NCBI GenBank assembly: GCA_944470555.2
Contig: OX104127.1
Location: forward strand, 113,488,741 to 113,552,740
Reading direction: 5' to 3'
Source: Heterobilharzia americana
Lineage: Eukaryota > Platyhelminthes > Trematoda > Strigeidida > Schistosomatidae
Length of the DNA: 64,000 bases
Positions 22,045 to 35,010 of this stretch are shown here, one piece after another; position 1 is the first letter of the stretch; each line of letters starts with the position of its first letter. Both the position numbers and the translations under genes were made by a program. Below the pieces are notes generated by a model. It had not been told where the DNA came from. It made no database searches and saw only the letters and a program-made list of their open reading frames with translations.

Positions 22045-25000
22045 GTACGTTAATATTTGTTACAGAGATTTCTTACCTATTTATTTAAGTTATATTCATC
22101 TGAAGAAAATCCTATGAAATAAATGAAGTCTATTCACCTTGCAAATGTTGTTCTCGTTGAGTAATTTAAATAGTTTCGACTGAACCAATAGTGTTTGTGA
22201 AATCCTTTTGTAAACTGTCCTGAAAATCGGCGATACAGCTAAACTGGTACACCTACGGCTTCTGAAAAGCTTTAAGGAAGTTCCTAACGAATAACTGTAC
22301 TCTTAATTATGAACTCTTTCTAACATAGATCGAATCAGTACTAGAAATTGATCAACTCAAATTTAGTTTAAAACTATTTATTGATGCCCTTAAACTTGCT
22401 GGCAGTTCATGGTCACTGCATTTAGATTCACGGATAATTTCTGTTCCATTACAAATAACTGATAACTCACAACAAGCTACCACTACAGTAGAAAGGCTCA
22501 AAACAACTTTCATTATCTGAAAGGGTAAAAAATCTTGGTGTAACTGGTAGAGCAAATTTTTATTCTAAGAGTCAAATAATCAATGAAGATTTACTCAAAA
22601 CTTTGAGCCTAAGTGTACGTATAACGTAGGCAAGTGGATTGTCGCATCACCCCCTAATCCAACACAAACTGAGTCAAACTAAGAAAATTTGTATCATTAA
22701 AGACTAGTAGCAATATAGTAGAAATGGAAAAAGTCTTAAAAATACTTTTTTTACTCATTCAACAAGACGAACAACGTACATGACCACAATTACAGAGAGC
22801 TGGCCCCATTGGAGATAATGAACCTAGAAACGTCCCAAAAATGGAAAAAATATCTGTCTGAATGTGGTAGATGCACTCTGAAAAAACATGTTCCTTATTA
22901 ACATTCGAGTCACATGGAAGTATATCAATTTGGTTCACTTGTGTCTAAGAATTGCTTGTTTTACATCAGTTTAAAAACCAACCTCAGGCTCAGAAAAACT
23001 ATTTAGTGGTTGTTTTCATGCACGTAGATGACTTTGGTGGTAAAATATGCTAAAACTATGTAAAAATAAGTAACACACAACTCTGTCAACACGCTTCAAA
23101 ATAATATCAGCAACACCAAACAGTTCAATGAAAGTCTAATAAGCAGTTTGAAACATCACGGTTATACCTTGGATTAAAAGCTTATAAATACCATGGCAGA
23201 GGGTGTTAGGATGAGACACAACTATTAACAGGAAACAGCATAGAAATATGATCATTACTAAGGAAGCCTACACAACAAATGGTATTGTACTACAATTTTT
23301 CGCTTCATTACTCTTCGCCTGCAAATAGATTTATCCCACTATGTTTTAATCACTTCTAATCGATTTACTGACAGTTACCTTGTATTGAATCACCCTAGTG
23401 ACTATCACGTAATACCATGAGAGACGTTGTAAATATCATGTACGTTTACTCTGTTATTCTTGATTAACCTAGCAGTTGATAAATTCATTAGTCATGATCT
23501 TTTATGATGTTGATTACTAATCGTGGTGTTTCAGCAGGAAATTAATCGATGCTATTCAGTGATTGCATCATCGGACAGAAGTATCTCTGTTCACATCAGT
23601 AATAAGATCTATTCCCTAGAAAACCCCGAAAAATTAGCCACTTTTATTAAAAGTTGTCAATAATTGTAGTCAGTAGTTTAAAGAAAGTTCACTAGATTTT
23701 TTTAATCTAAATGCATAACACATCGATCGCTTTATATCCTGTGATACAAAAGCCATCCTGAAGTTCAGTATTATTCTAGGAGTAACAAATAAGTTAGTTA
23801 GTTAGTCGAATGTACAAAAATACTGTTCCCTTTGTCGACTATGCACAAGATGACTGTATATCTTGCTTTCGCACTAGATAGGAAAGCCTCTATCCAGCTT
23901 TACTTAAACCTCTTAAATTCAGTCAGAGTTCAATGTCTGCCTCCGCTAAGAAAAACTATCCTATATCAGTAAGGTGAAACACCTTTATGTTTATGAAAGT
24001 CACAGCCTTTAATGAATTAAATAATTTAATTCTGAAGTTCATCTGCATCATTAAAGTGACTGATTACACAATTGAAAGCAATTGATAAATTGCATGTTTT
24101 ATAAAAATGTCAAAAAGTTGTCAGAATGTGTTAGTGAACATTGTTAGATATTTATCTGCTGGAATCTACTGGTATAAACATGTCCTCAACAAATGTTTAA
24201 GAAAGTGTGCTCAATTTTCAGTTTATGAAATGAAAGATTTGAGTTTTATACCATTCACCCTGATTGTGCTTCAAGTAAACATAAATCCCCACTAACCCAC
24301 TTGATTTGCCAATTTTGGCAGAAGTACTATATTTGTGTTCTTCACGAAATTTGATCGACCGAATTTTAAGTAGTCCGTGTAAGATAATTACAGTTGACGG
24401 ACTGGTCGCAACATTCTGAGATGACAGGTCAAAGTCATTCAGAATTTCAACCATTTCAACCTTCTAAATGAAGGCAAACAATGAGTTTTGACACAACTAC
24501 GTCAAGATAAACCTTCTCCGAATAATTTGATGAATTAGCGTGATACATTTTGAACGAACAGGTGACACACATACTTGTAATGCATATCTGTATGAAATAT
24601 AATATGCATGCTAATCAACAGAAAAAACTATTAAAAAAAGTATTTGGATGAACACAGAATATTCTTTCCAAAAACTTCGTTTTCAGGTCCTACATATTGG
24701 GTAATTATGCGTCCAAAATATTGAAATTTAGTTTAGCAGTTTGTTAATACTAATAATCACTTAAAACATTTTCTTCACAAAAGCTATCTTCATGTCAGAA
24801 CCAACTATAACTGGAATTAGATGCAAAATAAATGATAACCTGTGATTATGCGACTTACCATATACTATAAGGTGATAGTTGAGTAAAATAACAAGAGAGT
24901 GTACACGTACACGTACAATAAACAAAATTCGATAATCTGAGGAATAACAACTTTGTAAAATTTCGCTCAGACTACAGAACAAAATAGGTTGAGGGGTATC

Positions 25001-27840
25001 TACAGTATGGAATCTAAAAATTGGGTTGCATGGGGTAAGTGTTGTGAATTCCGCTTAGGACCAAGGTAGTTTTAGAGCCAACACTTACCTCTTCTGAACA
25101 TAACTCGGGTTTCGCAATCCTGGTTGCTACTGCTTCCGCAGTTTAAAAGCTTTCAGGCTGGTTATCTTTTGACAAGTTGATGGGAACATTATTTAGTCAG
25201 TTCCTAAGGAAGGTATCTTCGCGGATGACTTTTGTCTATATCACGCTACTGTATATGGATAATTTATAGAGTCTGGTCACCTTATAGAGACTTAAAGCAA
25301 CTATTTGGAGAACAGTCGACGTAGTAGATAAAAACACACTTGAGAATACAAAATGTATGCATCCCTTTAATTTTGGCAGAATTCGAACGTTCGGGTTACA
25401 TCCAGTTTATGAGTAGATGTGCCGACACATAAATATAAATACATCAGTTGACCTTTACAGATGACAGCTGTAGATTATATCCAGAAATCACAAAAGCAAG
25501 AAACCACTCTGAATGATTTTACTGGCTGAGAGAATCGACATCCAACTTCATCCGTAGCAAAATATATCAATGAAATGGGTCACCAGGGTGATTTGTGTAT
25601 ATTTCAAACCCCATTAATAACAATTGCTATTGATATGCTTTAACTTTCCATCCGTCAAGTGATCTAATAATTAACAATTTCGGCTCATTATCATATTGAT
25701 AATTTTACACACCCATTAATCTTTTGTTGTATTTCATATAAATAAACATGACAAGTAAACCTGTGGCCAGACTTTTTGAAATGCTTTCAGTTATTATATC
25801 ATTATATGTTTGAAATAAACTATAAATCCTTATTGTTCGCTGAGAATTTGTAAAGGAAACTAACTATTTAGAAATGTATGTATCAGGAAGTTATCTCTAA
25901 ACTGTTTCTACGGCTGGTAACCTTCTGTATTGGTAGCTGTTTTACGGAAGCACATGGTGAAACTGAAATGAGTTTTACCAGCCACCAGTGTTCAATATGT
26001 CCAAGAGGAAGGGAATTTGAAACCATCTACCAGTTTATTGTGTTGACAAGTCAAAAGTGACAAATAGACTCTCATGCACAAAATCTACTGTTGTGCTACA
26101 TTCAGTGTAATCTGCGAATGCTTATAACTTGGTAAACTTTATTGCCAATTTAGGGCTTATATCTGGATATTTTTGTGAACGGCTAGATTACTAATGATTT
26201 AACATTTCTCTTTAAATGGACCAAGGAGAAAATGGAAAATTTTAATGATTTGACTGCTACAAGTGATCCGTTGTCTTATGTGCCTTATGAATCTTTATAT
26301 TAGAGTCCACAAATGAGAATATACTGTGATTCAATACTTCTCACAAATTTCAATGTGTTCACTTAGCTACCTCTTCTGTCAATCATTTACACAGTAACAA
26401 GCCATATACGCCGTCTATCAGTAACTAGGTGCTTATATTAATCCAAGATTATGTGACATCACAAGGTACTATATTTTCTATTTCTATACTCATGTAACTA
26501 GTGCGATCTCTATCTAACTCCCCCAGGTTTAAACTGAATATATTATTCCACTAATTGGTTTGAGTAAACTCAATTTTTGTGAGTGTATTCGCAGCAAACA
26601 TCTGAGTTATGCGCACATTATAATAATCATCCGTGTTTATCTCAAAAAATGCATAAAGCGAATTAAGTCAAACTGACATTGTAAAATCCCTATTCAAGCC
26701 GAATCATAACATGCAACCTTCTTGTTCATCTAGATGTAATGGTCATAAGTATAATTCACTTAGTGTTTCAAGCAAACTTATTATTGTCTACCACTGGTGA
26801 CAGAGAACAGCTATCACATGTCAGTATAAAAAGTCGTTGCTTTCAACATAGTCATTGTCTTTGCTATGAAAAAATCTTACATTTTGCCTGTAGAGTCTAC
26901 GATATATCATGCACTAAACAGAGTTAGAAAACTTCAGCTGATAGATTGATAACCTCATTTGTTGTTAGCCAAAGATACTTTGATATATATGAAACTTTCT
27001 GCATACAATCCTTGAATATGCTTAGACTGCGTATGGTTGAATCTTTTTCGAATGATACATGACGTTTCTCAATCTTTTTGCCTTGTCATATGTAATTGTT
27101 GTGTAACCAGTCGATAGGGGAAGAAAAAGGCTCAGGTTGACGACCAAAAATACAATTAAAGCTTCACAATCAAAACAGCCAGTTTAGAGAATGTAACACA
27201 ACTAAGTTTTGAAAATACTGCACATAGCATTTTGTTGAAAAATAATAACTATTCTACCATTCTGCTTTTATAAGAACCTTGACAATGAGTGCTGCAACTC
27301 AAGTGTAGGTGATCTTACATACACTCCGCTGGGTGTCTATTAGAACTATATGTGCATGAATAACAGTAGTAAGAAGTTTACTTTCATACCTATTACTTAA
27401 AATATACTTGAATAACATCACAAAACCCACTCATAAACTCCTCACTGATTGAACAATTAACGTAAAATAATAACGTAGAGACAAGACAGAGTTAGGATTT
27501 CTGGCCTCCTGTTCTTAAGGTGACTTTCTGTCAGAGTAAGCTGAAATCAAAACAAGAACAGTTTGAGTAAACAGTTGTTTTCAACAACTTCTTCAACCTC
27601 TACAGTTGTAAAACTACGATAACAAGTGAAATACAATCGCCAAAATAATGAATGATATGCAATTGTTACTATACTGAAATAGTCAGTTTTATGGGTGGAT
27701 GGAGATCAGATCAAATGGAATGGGGGAATTGTTATCAGTCTGGTGTGTTAGTTGTACAATTAAATCAATATATTGACAGAACAATTACGAAATGAGGAGA
27801 CAAAATCTGCAGATGGTGATTCATTTATATTTGTTTAATG
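22045..27840. other. Long AT-rich stretch without recognised genes
   Basis: Nearly 6 kb with no frame over 78 codons and no recognisable domain. A short segment near 25655-25705 faintly resembles the non-coding tail of the Penelope-like ends, too weakly to annotate. It may be intronic. Confidence 0.45.
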
Positions 27841-27980
27841 GGACATGAATGTGTGTGTGTTTGTTTAATAGTTATGTAGTGATGAGAATACCATAAGGAA
27901 ATAGAGAATAACAAATACGAAGTGTTACGTCAAGGCTGAAGGCGACTACCGGTAGGGAATAAATCTAATAACATAAGAAA

Positions 27981-28205
27981 ATGAATGTTCGTCAATGTAC
28001 CCAAAATAGAGAAGAAAGGAGTGGCAGGTTTAAACGTGCAGTTTGTGGTAGGAAAGTTCATAAAGAACGTGTCACTCCTATTATGGGCCAAGGTAGACAA
28101 AGTGGATGTACATATTCCCTTGGAACACATAGATCAGGTTTTCTTGCATTGATACCTATGACTAAGGGTAAAGATAAGATGCGTAGTCATGCCCCTAGCC
28201 TATAA
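27981..28205 (+). other. 74-codon open frame, unassigned, possibly LINE debris
   Basis: The translation has a basic Cys/Arg/Lys-rich character (RFKRAVCGRKVHKERV) and begins at ATG. I do not recognise it. It lies about 200 bases upstream of a reverse-transcriptase remnant on the same strand, so it may be an upstream part of that element. Upstream, GTGTGTGTGT near 27848 is only a short simple repeat. Confidence 0.25.
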
Positions 28206-28379
28206 CCAAGCCTCAGATACTTTGCATCCAAGTGAGATAAAGATATTAGTTCTCCAACTCACACTGAATTTTAGAAGACTGTTCTTAAAGTTGAGTCGTG
28301 GCATGTGGCACGATCAGGTAGATCACGTATAACATTTTTGAGTAGAGTAATAGGTTTGTTGGGTGACATATGGGAATCA

Positions 28380-28830
28380 GATGTATTCTCATCCTTCAGG
28401 TCAAGATCACTGATCATTTTAGTTAGTGAGAAAGAGGGTACGTGCCCTTGTGGCAGCCACAACAGGATCAGTTCAATAAATAGTACCTCAGATACTAGAG
28501 ACTGTATTCATCCAACGTACTGCTGGACCTCGAAAACAACAAATTCTAGAAAAACAGACAGCCTTCATGCTAGATGGTGATAAATCAAAGCGATATTCAC
28601 CCTCAGGTAGGTCACGCAACATAGCCAATGTTTATAAGCACATGAAACTGGCCACATGTTTTTACCTGAAAGTGCCTTTCAACTCTGTTGATCAAGAAGT
28701 GTTTTTAAAGTGCATCACTGGGAAAGGTTCTTTGAACAAGCGTATAATATAAATCAAAATTCTCTGTTCAACGTAACTCAGCTGTATAAGGGCTCGTGAA
28801 AAATTATCATATTAAGTAGAGAAAACCTAT
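28380..28830 (+). pseudogene. Reverse-transcriptase remnant of a second non-LTR retrotransposon
   Basis: Plus-strand blocks in order: SLIILVSEKEGTCPCGSHN followed by RISSINSTSDT (the usual I-x-KKG-x-x-x-C-x-NHRGISL region), then in shifted frame EKQTAFMLDG (usually ENQAGFRPGRG), then YLKVPFNSVDQEVFLKCIT, where KAAFDSVDREVLW is usual and the catalytic Asp is Asn. FNVTQLYKGS follows, where the family has a xLYSxT block. The order and spacing fit a LINE of a different lineage from the RTE copies (CR1-like or R2-like; undecided). It is broken by frame changes and a substituted catalytic residue. Confidence 0.6.
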
Positions 28831-31394
28831 AGTGTCCTCTAAGGAAACCCACTACCACTATTCTTATTTCACTTTATTAGAAATGTGCTGACAGATATAA
28901 CCTTATACACCTTCATATTTTCATGTCGTATATTCATTCATTTTTATTTCATGCACCTGATATGAATATGGACGATAAATTATGTCGAGAACGTCATCCA
29001 GTAGACATTACCCATTTGCCGTGAGACATATCTAAGAAACAATCTTAAACAAAGTTACAACTGACCACAGTGCTCAATTTTTACATTTATGTTGTTTCCA
29101 TCTAACAAAATGCGAAAGAATGAATCTTTTCAATCCAATTTATTGAGTAACACTACTCTTGCGTCTTTTTCACAGTATGTCATAACTAACTTTTCATGAT
29201 ATTTTAGTTTATTAGATATGTCACACAGTGAAACACTTATTTATTATTTATTTATGAATTTCTCTATTTATTTATTATTTATCATTACCTAGACCTCATA
29301 TCATCTCACCTTATCTCATTTAAAGTAGGATTGCTTAAATATTTGAGTAACAATGTGAGAGAGCTTACTACTAGTAGGACAGAGAATATGAGACAAGAAT
29401 ATAGACACATCAAGAATACCTTACTTTTCAATAATTATCCACCTAAATTTAACAATAAGTTCATTAGAAATCCATAGAAAAATATGAACAATTTAGTAAA
29501 GAATACCGTTTCACTGTGTAACACTTTTAATGAATAGGCTAAGATAGAATTACAGTCTACCACACTGCCCAAGTTTATTCCTATATTAGGCTTTCATTTT
29601 CCTAAAAATTCTGTATTTGATTTCAATGTTGTTTCAATAGTCGACATCGGGTATTGGATTTTTATTTAGATAATCCGTACAGTAATTTTAAAGTAGTTGA
29701 CTTGAAAAGCGGAAATCATTAAATAACACCAGAATTAAATTTTTTGTTTGATTAATGAGATTCACGAAATGGACTTTCGTGTGAAGCTCACCAACTTTTG
29801 ATATTGTTTCTCAGAATTTCAAGCGAGTTGAAGACATTGACACATTCTAAGAGTGGAATATATATTTTCCCAGGCATACAGAAAACGGTTTCATTGGTTA
29901 TCCATATCTAAGCGTTATTGGTACTTATGTTGAAATCATCAGCTCACCTTTTAGTGATAATAGAAACACTACTGTTGAGTGCATTTTTGTCGTTCGTACA
30001 TAAATCAAACGGAATAAGGTTTTTTTAGCAAGTCATTTGCCGTAGCTCTGTTTTTCAAGATCTAACAGCGTCACTTTCTTTCAGAGTGTTTCCTTTTAAG
30101 GTATGTGAATTCGGAGAGATAAGATTATATCCAACATATTGTTTACATCCATTTCATTTTATGGGGACTCTTAGGTTTTGCAGGATATTCTGTTCTTTAT
30201 TTGTCAATTTTTGTGCAAGTTCTATATCAGGAATGTGTACTGAAGGCTAGAGTCTGTAAATTATTATAAAGAAACTCTCTCCGTACTCTGAGGCAATTAC
30301 TCTCTTCGTCGTTCCCTTGATTTGAACTTATCGGTAAAGTTGGTTGCATAATAATTAGGTCTGAACATTTCCTAAGGACACTTTCATTCTTCATTTTGAT
30401 TATTATGTGTTGGAAAAAGCAGATCTATGATCTCAAAACAACTCAATTTAATGATAGTAACTTCGGCTACAAAAAGTCGCTAGTGTCTGAGGTGGCAACA
30501 TAGGGCTGCTCTGCTGTTGCATTTCCATACACTAAGTGTATGACTAAGATTACTGTGATGAGTAAGCCCATAGTGTCAACCAAAATTAGTTTTGTCTTTT
30601 GTCATTTGTTACTCTCCATTACTCAGCCTGAAGTTCATAACTTAGCCTTGCTGAGATTTAATTCAGTCATATCCAGTTTCCCTGAAATGAAAACCTTTTC
30701 TTTATGCCTAGGAGAATGAAAGTAGCTGATAAAGTGCCGGATTTTAATATTCTTTGACACTGATCAGGAAGCCATTCATAAAAGCTTGTAGTGTAAACGA
30801 AAAACAAGAATACACATCTTTATGTCTTTTCACTGTTCAGCATAAATGTAATCTGGTAAAGACCCTCCAGTTTTACAGAAAATACTAAATACATAATAGA
30901 TCAGGTGAAAACAAATCATGGAAAAGTCACTTCGAAATTATTTGTCATTTCATTTAACGTTTTCATAATTACACTAAAGGCCCTGAATTCTTAGAATTTC
31001 AAACTTGATAACAAAATACGCCAAAGAGCCCGAAATTTAGGCTTAAATACAGGTGCTATCAGTTTTTTTAGGTGATTTACTTACTTAGGACTGAGGTCTG
31101 AGTGTACTTTGATACTTCCTGCCTCTCATTTATTTAGCAACTGGAAATCGATTTTCTTCCGCATGAATTTTGCGGAAACTAATCGATTTCATATTTCAGG
31201 TCAATACAGATTAAAAATCTACTGAAAAATATGGGGGGTCGACCAACTTTCGCCATGGTTTTTAACTCTTAAGTACCATTATGTAAGATCTGACAACTGG
31301 ACTCCAAGTATTCCGTGTCATTTCAAAGTCGTGCAATCTCAACGGGTTTTCCTTTGCTCTAAAATATGAGAACTTTTCTAAGAGACAAGTAACC
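28831..31394. other. AT-rich stretch without recognised genes
   Basis: It contains a TTTA-rich low-complexity run at about 29238-29285. No exon or family motif was read. Since it leads into a plus-strand Penelope-like copy, its last few hundred bases may be unrecognisable 5' sequence of that element. Confidence 0.4.
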
Positions 31395-32620
31395 ATGCTG
31401 GAAAGACCTTTTTTCTGTGAGTGTCTTCATCAGCGTGCTATGCTCGATCACTCAAATGTAGAATGTGCAAAGCCGAGTGAAAACACGAAAAAGATTATTA
31501 TACTCCTGTCATACAAAGAACGCATCACTTTAGTCGCAGATAAGGATGACTACAGTAGGAAGGCTGAAGAGCTGCTCTAAGATGAAATTTTATATTAACC
31601 ACTTAAGATTAACCTTATTCAAAAGTTTGAAAATAGATCAGCAAAACCTTAGAAAGATAATCAAAGCAGTAATAATAAGAAAGCAAGATCAGAGATGAAT
31701 GAAACTGAGTGAAGCCGTTCTTCTTTGCCTTTCAGATAAACTAAAACTGCCAAAACCAAAAACTCTTCAACTAGTAGTCCAACTTCCAAGAATTCCACAC
31801 TGCAATGCATTCAGAGAACTTTCTAAGAAACTAATACACACCGTTTGATATAATTTTTGTGAGGGATCGTAGATGTTCAGATGGATAATGATTATTCAGA
31901 AGTATTATCTTATGTCAAATCATTCTATAAATCAAATGAACTCAAACTGAACAAGTATGTCATGTCTCTCCTCTCATCTGACAAAATGTTTTTTAAAACG
32001 AACAACTTTCAATACTCAAATTGGTTCTATCTAACGACATACTGTCTATTCATTTTGAAAATCTACAAACAATCAAAAAGAACTCCAACAGGATCACTAC
32101 TTTCTGTATTTATTGGACAAGCAGTAACACAGAAACGTGAAGCTGTCATATGACCATTCATCAACTTGAATATTTGGACCCACCATTTCGATGACACTTT
32201 TGTAATCTTTAAAAAGGATAAACTGGAAAGTAATTATGACAACGTTTACGACACAATATAAAATCGATGAGTAATCGAACATCAGATTACCACTTTAGAT
32301 TATGTATTCAGCAAATCTTACGCTGGATAAATCAGAAACTTAAGTTTATCAGGTGTGAATACACACGGACTTTATTCCCACTTATGGTAATAACAATCCA
32401 ATAGGGCACGAAATTAACTACATAAAGACTTTATTGCAAAAAGCCAAAATCCACTGCAGTACAATCACCTCACAGAGAAATGAAGAACTTTCCTTGATGA
32501 TTGCCTTAGAAAAAAATCGTTGCCTGTGCAGTTTCATCAAATGTTTGTAAGATTCGCTTCAAACTACAAAGTCATTCATATATGTTGGCAGATAGATTGT
32601 CGCACCACAAATAAATAACA
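31395..32620 (+). pseudogene. Penelope-like element, N-terminal block through RT and thumb, decayed
   Basis: Blocks in family order on the plus strand: ITLVADKDDYSRKAEELL at about 31528-31578 (family form: ADKG..V..DR.DY..KAEELL); a scrambled middle; a 90-codon frame from 31881 with TPTGSLLSVFIGQAV (family form: G.PLSPFIAE..) ending in a TGA; immediately in the same frame, HHFDDTFVIFKK at about 32180-32215, the RT catalytic YVDDTF motif with Tyr-Val altered; then GHEINYIKTLLQKA and HCSTITSQRNEELS in the thumb/linker region. The GIY-YIG domain is not visible. A hammerhead-SINE fragment begins about 30 bases further on. Confidence 0.75.
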
Positions 32621-32639
32621 TCGAAAGACAAGATGAGAC

Positions 32640-32815
32640 CAATAAGGTGGTAACGTGCTCGTCACGGGACCTGGAGTTCCTGAGGTAGATCCCTGATGAG
32701 TTAGTGAATTAGTACTGCTGATGACTCCCATACTAGGACAAAACATCTATGCGGTGCACCCAGGTTTTCAGCGATTTTCAAGCTGATATCAGCACAAGGC
32801 AAATTAGTATAACTC
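32640..32815 (+). mobile_element. Hammerhead-SINE fragment, degenerate
   Basis: It begins in the tRNA-like part (GGTGGTAACGTGC, then the CACGGGACCTGGAG stretch). The ribozyme follows at about 32711-32760: TACTG, CTGATGAC, TCC, CATACTA, GGAC, with AAAA in place of GAAA. The tail is CCCAGGTTTTCAGCG followed by CTGATATCAGC. Loss of the invariant G of GAAA and a broken stem I make cleavage unlikely. Confidence 0.65.
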
Positions 32816-33324
32816 AGTGGCACCAGGATTCGCTCCAGGCTTCGTTGTGCAACAGGTATGAAGGACAACTGAAGCATTCTTTTAAGAATAAACTGTGAGA
32901 ACAGTGATAAACAAAGTGTCGTTATTCACGTTTAACTGAGTGTACGTAAGATTGTAATTAAATATCGCAAAAATTTCGTATCTTTTATCAGTAGATGGGG
33001 AAAAATATAACCATGAATGCGATCATTATAATGCAGAGACCTGTGGCTGAGGAAACGATAAATATTAAAGAACTCCTAGACACCTGGTACCTGGGTCAAT
33101 CAGCAATGAACAGGTGTACATACATGAACGCAATCTATCAGGCAATAAGAAAAATGACAAACAAAACAAAAGGTCAGAGGTCAACCAGAGAAACGGCGAG
33201 TCAAAAACTGTTTTCAGGCTCTAAGAACAAGCAAGGTCCTCAGAAATCATTGGCAATCGCCAGCGATGAATAAATATTCTGCTTAGAGAAACAGGAGACA
33301 ATCTGAGCATATTAGCTGCCAGTA

Positions 33325-33425
33325 GAGATAGAAGCAGAAGAGGAAATGAAACATTGTGAAAATGACTATTTTAGTGAAATGTGTACAATATTTCATCAAT
33401 GAACATTCCTTCCTGCGTCTGTCTT
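33325..33425 (+). repeat. Dispersed repeat, copy 1 (partner at 38.65 kb)
   Basis: It shares GAGGAAATGAAACA, ACAATATTTCATC and a TCTGTC/CTGGTC-rich end with 38650-38765, in the same orientation. The family is unknown. Being about 300 bases upstream of a Penelope-like RT, it may be part of that element's 5' region. Confidence 0.5.
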
Positions 33426-33615
33426 GTCGTTCCCTACCAACCAACCACAAAGAACTCTTTATAGCTCGCTTCATACCAAAGTGAGTGTTGACTGTTTTGT
33501 CCAGAAACAAAATGAAAGCTTAAACGCAAGATTCGACTATCAACTTGGTTATGAACACTTTCTTACAGTATGTTTTATTGAATGGCTGACTAAGATTCTT
33601 CAACCAGCAAGAATT

Positions 33616-33618
<3 letters not shown>

Positions 33619-33650
<32 letters not shown>
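33619..33650. repeat. (AT)16 microsatellite
   Basis: Uninterrupted AT dinucleotides. Confidence 0.95.
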
Positions 33651-33653
<3 letters not shown>

Positions 33654-33704
33654 CTTATTTCATTTGATTTTGTTGGTGCGATAAGTAATCTCAACGTATC
33701 TGGA

Positions 33705-34277
33705 AAACATGTTGTCTTTGGACGTTATCTCACTCTTCATATATGTCCCATTTATCGATACTATTCTTTTCCTGCGAAACTGCTTAGAAACTATTATTCT
33801 TCAAGTCAATATTTCAATTCACCATATAAGGGAATTTCGTCTACGACACACTTTTAATGTGCAGTTATGTTTCAGAAATGAATTTCAGCAATAAGAAAAT
33901 AACAAGTGCCCATGGAGTCAGTACAGGACCCTATGCTAGAAGATTGGTTCATAGCTAATTTCTAGTAAGCCATACTAGGTTTAATTACTGGCCAGTCCTA
34001 TCTATAAAAAAGATAAGTAGACGGTACTTTTATCAACAAAGATGATGAAGAAAAGATGGGTCTTCATCTTCGTCTTCTTCGTAAATTCCATACAGATCAT
34101 CTCTTAGTCACTTTCACGATGGAAATAAAGAACAGCTCAGAATTTCGTTGAAGAGAAAACTTGATGACTGCTTTATGAAGTCAACCTACAGGAAATCAAC
34201 TTGGACTGAGCAGTATACCCATTTCCGATTTTAGGTACCATTAGGACGGAAAAACTTATTCGCTCGCTTTGAAAACA
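33705..34277 (+). pseudogene. Penelope-like element RT domain, 5' part of a SINE-interrupted copy
   Basis: Plus-strand reading begins LDVISLFIYVPFIDTILFL (33718-33774; family form DVTSLFTNVP). It continues with FNVQLCFRNEF, then in a shifted frame KR, stop, VDGTFINKDDEEKMGLHL near 34012-34065, where the catalytic YVDD has become stop-Val-Asp-Gly. YRKSTWTEQYTHF near 34180 and PLGRKNLFARFEN follow at the end. The copy stops where a hammerhead-SINE begins and resumes after it at 34620. Wording differs enough from the copies at 31.4 and 37.5 kb to suggest a separate PLE lineage. Confidence 0.75.
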
Positions 34278-34279
34278 TA

Positions 34280-34615
34280 TGAGAATCCAACCCCCACTGG
34301 TGACCCACTTTGAGACACGATTCCCGAAGTTCTAAAGATAAGTTATGACCAATGAGGTCAACCAAGTCGGACATGAGAACTGTTACTTAACGATGGCATT
34401 GAATGTAGGTTGCGCTATATCGTGAACCGACAGAAGTAGGAAGTATGAACCACTGGATTCCGACACAGTGGGTCAATTGTGAGATGCCGGTCGTAAAACT
34501 TGAAGGTCCTGGATTCGAACCCTGGAGGGGTCGTGGCTGCGCACTGCTGAGGAGTCGCATTCAAGGATGAAACAACTGTCTGGTACTCTCAGGTTTCCAT
34601 CTTTTCTCTAACAGA
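34280..34615 (+). mobile_element. Hammerhead-SINE unit inserted in a Penelope-like element
   Basis: A nearly complete unit in plus orientation: body with CACTGGTGACCCAC, CCCGAAGTTC and GCGCTATATCGTGAAC; A-box-like GTGGGTCAATTGTGAG near 34469; B-box-like GGATTCGAACCC (34511-34522); ribozyme from 34541; tail CTCAGGTTTCCATC. The ribozyme has GCACTG, CTGAGGAG and GAAAC intact, but stem II closes GTCG...GGAT, stem I's far strand is TGGTAC in place of CAGTGC, and stem III is ACAACTGT. It is older than the 14.1 kb copy. PLE protein blocks on the two sides are consecutive in the family order, so this looks like an insertion. Confidence 0.75.
34541..34590 (+). ncRNA. Degenerate hammerhead ribozyme
   Basis: CTGAGGAG at 34547-34554 and GAAA at 34570-34573 are kept, with the GTC cleavage triplet at 34578-34580. 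Stem I and stem II each carry mismatches, so activity would be weak or absent. Confidence 0.6.
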
Positions 34616-34619
34616 ATTT

Positions 34620-35010
34620 GCATTTGTGGTAAAGTGTACGAAGGGATGAGAAACTTTCGTAAACTACTTGCTAGAATCGCTTTCTTTCAAGGTTCAGCAA
34701 AGAAAACATGAAGCTAAAATACCGACAGTAACAAGTTCTTACTGTTCCTAAGAATATCTTATTTATCAGTATCGAGTTCAAAGGGGACAACACAACAGAA
34801 ATACTGAAGAATAGTCTTTTTAATACAGTCAGAAAAACATTATATGGTGCCGGACTGCTAATGGTTTTGTTTATCAGGTGGTTTATTTAAGGATGTATGA
34901 AAAACAAACTGCCATTTTCGACTGCATCCACATTTGTCTTTCAGTTCATCTACTCCAGAAACGCTCAAAAGGAGTGCAGATTCGTCGCTTATGTATATTA
35001 GAGTTACTAG
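34620..35010 (+). pseudogene. Penelope-like element, 3' part of the SINE-interrupted copy
   Basis: This resumes the PLE protein after the SINE. Readable blocks are ICICGKVYEGMRNFRKLLARI, then in shifted frame VPKNILFISIEFKGD followed by NTTEILKNSLFNTVRKTLY (34774-34845; family form: PFKGD...I...L...I..T), then KNKLPFSTASTFVFQF near 34900-34950, which leads into the cysteine block before GIY-YIG. The nuclease core itself (about 34960-35010) is barely recognisable. Confidence 0.65.

Larger units (their letters stand above)
32816..33704. other. Spacer between SINE and Penelope-like remnants, with repeat and microsatellite
   Basis: No readable gene. Positions 33325-33425 resemble 38650-38765 (shared GAGGAAATGAAACA, then ACAATATTTCATC), so both probably belong to one repeat family. 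An (AT)16 run lies at 33619-33650. Confidence 0.45.

Noticed and set aside
29238..29285. Possible CRISPR-like or satellite array
   Set aside because: Only an irregular TTTA-rich low-complexity run; no spaced direct repeats.
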